This document shows positions 6,128-7,665 of a stretch of 7,665 bases of DNA, one piece after another. This stretch comes from DATGLW01 sp035293965. GTDB lineage: Bacteria > Actinomycetota > Acidimicrobiia > Acidimicrobiales > RAAP-2. The stretch covers positions 1-7,665 of the forward strand of contig DATGLW010000122.1 in assembly GCA_035293965.1 (NCBI GenBank). The letters are read 5' to 3'. The notes under the pieces were generated by a model. The model was not told the DNA's origin and ran no database searches. It saw only the letters and a list, made by a program, of their open reading frames with translations. Position 1 is the first letter of the stretch. Each line of letters begins with the position of its first letter. The position numbers and the translations under genes were made by a program.

Positions 6128-7616
6128 AGGAGCTCAACCGCTCCAGTAGCTCGGCCGGGTCCTCGCTGCTGTCGAGCAGCGCCTCCGTGTGCTCGGCGGT
6201 CCCCTTGAGCGGGTCCATCATAGGGACGCGGCGCAGCGGGTCCGAACCGAGGTCGAAGACGAGGGAGTCCCAGTTGGCGGTGACCACCGCGCCTGGCCAC
6301 CTGGCCAGGCAATTGCCACGGAACCAGGCCCGGGTGCTCCTCGGGGGCGTGGTCACCGCCCCCTCGACGGCCTCGTGGTCGACCAGCCGCTCCATGCCCA
6401 GGCGGACGAACATCGACCGTTCGGGGCGCAGGTCGTGGTACTGCAGGTCGAGGGCGGCGAGCCGACCGTCGTCCCAGGCGCAGCCGTGGCGGTCCCGATA
6501 GGCCTCCATGATGTTGCGCTTGGCGACCCAATCGAGCTGCGTGGCGAGGGCGCCGGGATCGGTCTCGAGCCCCTGGAGCACCTGTTCCCAGCGGTCGAGC
6601 ACCATCGAGGTGACCGGTTCGGCACCGACGACTTGGAGCCCCCGGTCCTTGGCGTAGCGGCGGGCGGCACCCAGCAGCTCCCATTGCACCTCGAGGGCGG
6701 TGGCGGTGCTGCCGTCGGCCAGTTCGATGGGCCGCCGCAGGGTGAGGTCGGCCGACACCTGGTGCAGGGCCCGCACCGGATCGGCAGGGGTGAGCTCCCG
6801 CTCCGGGAGGGCGTCGTCCTCGAGCATGGCCAGCACGATGGCCGTGGTGCCGACCTTGAGAAGGGTGGCCACCTCCGAGAGGTTGGCGTCGCCGACGATG
6901 ACGTGCAGCCGCCGGAAGCGCCGCGGGTCGGCGTGGGGCTCGTCGCGCGTGTTGACGATCGGGCGCTTCAGTGTCGTTTCGAGCCCGACGACCTCCTCGA
7001 AGAACTCGGCACGCTGTGACAGCTGGAACGGCACCTTCTCGGGGTCCAGCGCGGCCGTCTCCACACCGACCTTGCCCGCGCCGGTGTAGACGAGGCGGGT
7101 CAGGAAGTGCGGGACGACGCCCACCACCACCTTGGCGAAGGGGACGGCGCGGTCCATGAGGTAGTTCTCGTGGCAGCCGTAGGAGTTGCCCTTCCGGTCC
7201 GAGTTGTTCTTGTAGACGACAGGCGGGGGCGAGTCCGGCAGGAGAGTGGCGGCTGCCGCCATGGAGCGCCGCAGTACCTCCTCGCCTGCCTTGTCGTGCA
7301 GGACGAGCTCGAGCGGGTCGGCGCACTCGGGTGTCGAATACTCGGGGTGGGCATGGTCAACGTAATAGCGGGCACCGTTGGTGAGGACGGTGTTGGCCAG
7401 GTGGGTCTCGACGGCTGGCGGCATCGATCCCTCTCGCGCGAAGCCGCGCGCATCGTTGCCGGGGGTCTCATCCTCGAAGTCCCAGCCCGTCTTGCGGTCG
7501 AGCTTGGCCGCGTAGGCGTTGACGAGCAGCGACGAGGCGGCGATCGGGTTGCCGTCAGGGCTCGTGACGTGGATGCCGTACTCGGTCTCGATCCCGCAGA
7601 CCTTCGGAATGGCCAC
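6126..7616 (-). CDS. dop: Dop, deamidase/depupylase of Pup
   Basis: Dop converts the C-terminal Gln of Pup to Glu so that it can be ligated, and it also cleaves Pup from tagged proteins. It belongs to the carboxylate-amine ligase (glutamine synthetase-like) fold together with PafA. The 496-residue length matches the family (about 500). Visible motifs are the N-terminal GIETEYG (residues 8-14, metal/ATP-binding glutamates), VDHAHPEYS (86-94) with Asp87 as the likely catalytic aspartate, KNNSD...GNSYGCHENYL (136-153), NTRDEPHAD (222-230) and a C-terminal MMDPLKGTAEHTEAL. The insert at about residues 40-80 (WDFE...DARGF) corresponds to the Dop-specific loop that PafA lacks, which separates the two paralogues. 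The start is GTG at 7616, placed by the conserved N-terminus. The stop TAG overlaps the pup Shine-Dalgarno, so the two genes are probably coupled. It is the first gene of the cluster visible here; the usual upstream neighbour, the ATPase mpa/arc, would lie outside the window. Confidence 0.97.
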   Translation of the reverse strand: MAIPKVCGIETEYGIHVTSPDGNPIAASSLLVNAYAAKLDRKTGWDFEDETPGNDARGFAREGSMPPAVETHLANTVLTNGARYYVDHAHPEYSTPECADPLELVLHDKAGEEVLRRSMAAAATLLPDSPPPVVYKNNSDRKGNSYGCHENYLMDRAVPFAKVVVGVVPHFLTRLVYTGAGKVGVETAALDPEKVPFQLSQRAEFFEEVVGLETTLKRPIVNTRDEPHADPRRFRRLHVIVGDANLSEVATLLKVGTTAIVLAMLEDDALPERELTPADPVRALHQVSADLTLRRPIELADGSTATALEVQWELLGAARRYAKDRGLQVVGAEPVTSMVLDRWEQVLQGLETDPGALATQLDWVAKRNIMEAYRDRHGCAWDDGRLAALDLQYHDLRPERSMFVRLGMERLVDHEAVEGAVTTPPRSTRAWFRGNCLARWPGAVVTANWDSLVFDLGSDPLRRVPMMDPLKGTAEHTEALLDSSEDPAELLERLSS

Positions 7617-7622
7617 GCCGCG

Positions 7623-7628
7623 ACCCTA
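7623..7628 (-). promoter_or_regulatory. Candidate -10 element just upstream of dop
   Basis: TAGGGT on the minus strand (TANNNT) ends 6 bases before the dop GTG, so a transcript from it would be leaderless or nearly so. There is no recognisable -35. Only 49 bases upstream of dop are in the window, and dop may simply be co-transcribed from an upstream gene. Confidence 0.22.
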
Positions 7629-7665
7629 CTTGCTCCCCCAGGGCGTGCCGCGGGAACGACCTGAA

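Noticed and set aside
5264..6208. 314-codon plus-strand open frame across prcB, pup and the dop end
   Set aside because: It crosses three well-identified minus-strand genes and gives a low-complexity translation; it is a codon-bias shadow.
3656..7190. Similar DNA in pafA and dop (for example the NSYGCHENYL and NTRDEPHAD coding segments) as a possible repeat
   Set aside because: The similarity is confined to conserved active-site codons and reflects the ancient PafA/Dop paralogy, not a recent duplication or mobile repeat.
6109..7326. 405-codon minus-strand frame overlapping dop
   Set aside because: It is out of frame with dop, Arg/Pro/Gly-rich and without motifs, whereas the dop frame carries every family signature.

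Overview
The window is a GC-rich, gene-dense stretch in which every supported gene lies on the minus strand. From right to left it carries a Pup-proteasome operon followed by a Tat-secretion/helicase module: dop, pup, prcB, prcA, pafA, tatB-like, tatC and helY (cut by the left edge). A Pup tag ending in Gly-Gly-Gln, paired Dop and PafA enzymes, and 20S alpha and beta subunits beside a HelY-type helicase place the source in the Actinobacteria. Frequent GTG starts and Ala/Gly-rich protein tails fit this. I suspect a lineage outside Mycobacterium/Streptomyces, possibly Acidimicrobiia-like, but that is an inference from sequence feel and not a search.

Right part (4077-7616): dop, pup, prcB and prcA are tightly packed. 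The gaps are 13 bp and 6 bp, and prcB/prcA overlap by 4 bp, so this looks like one transcription unit. Dop deamidates the C-terminal Gln of Pup and can remove Pup from substrates. PrcB and PrcA form the proteasome barrel. Middle (2669-4027): pafA, the Pup ligase, follows after 49 bp. The cluster therefore encodes tag, tag maturase, ligase and protease. The ATPase (Mpa/ARC), expected upstream of dop, is outside the window.

Left part (1-2548): after a 120-bp spacer holding a GC hairpin and a possible leaderless promoter come a TatA/TatB-family protein with a long low-complexity tail, TatC, and the N-terminal 404 codons of a Ski2-like DExH helicase (HelY). The order pafA-tat-tatC-helY matches M. 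tuberculosis, except that the two WYL-domain regulators pafB and pafC, which sit between pafA and tatA there, are absent here.

I see no mobile element, CRISPR array, tRNA or rRNA, and no undescribed system. The most useful oddities are the missing pafBC, long disordered C-terminal tails on PrcB, PrcA and the Tat protein, a TatB-like protein in the tatA position with Lys at residue 8, and candidate leaderless -10 elements before tatB and dop.
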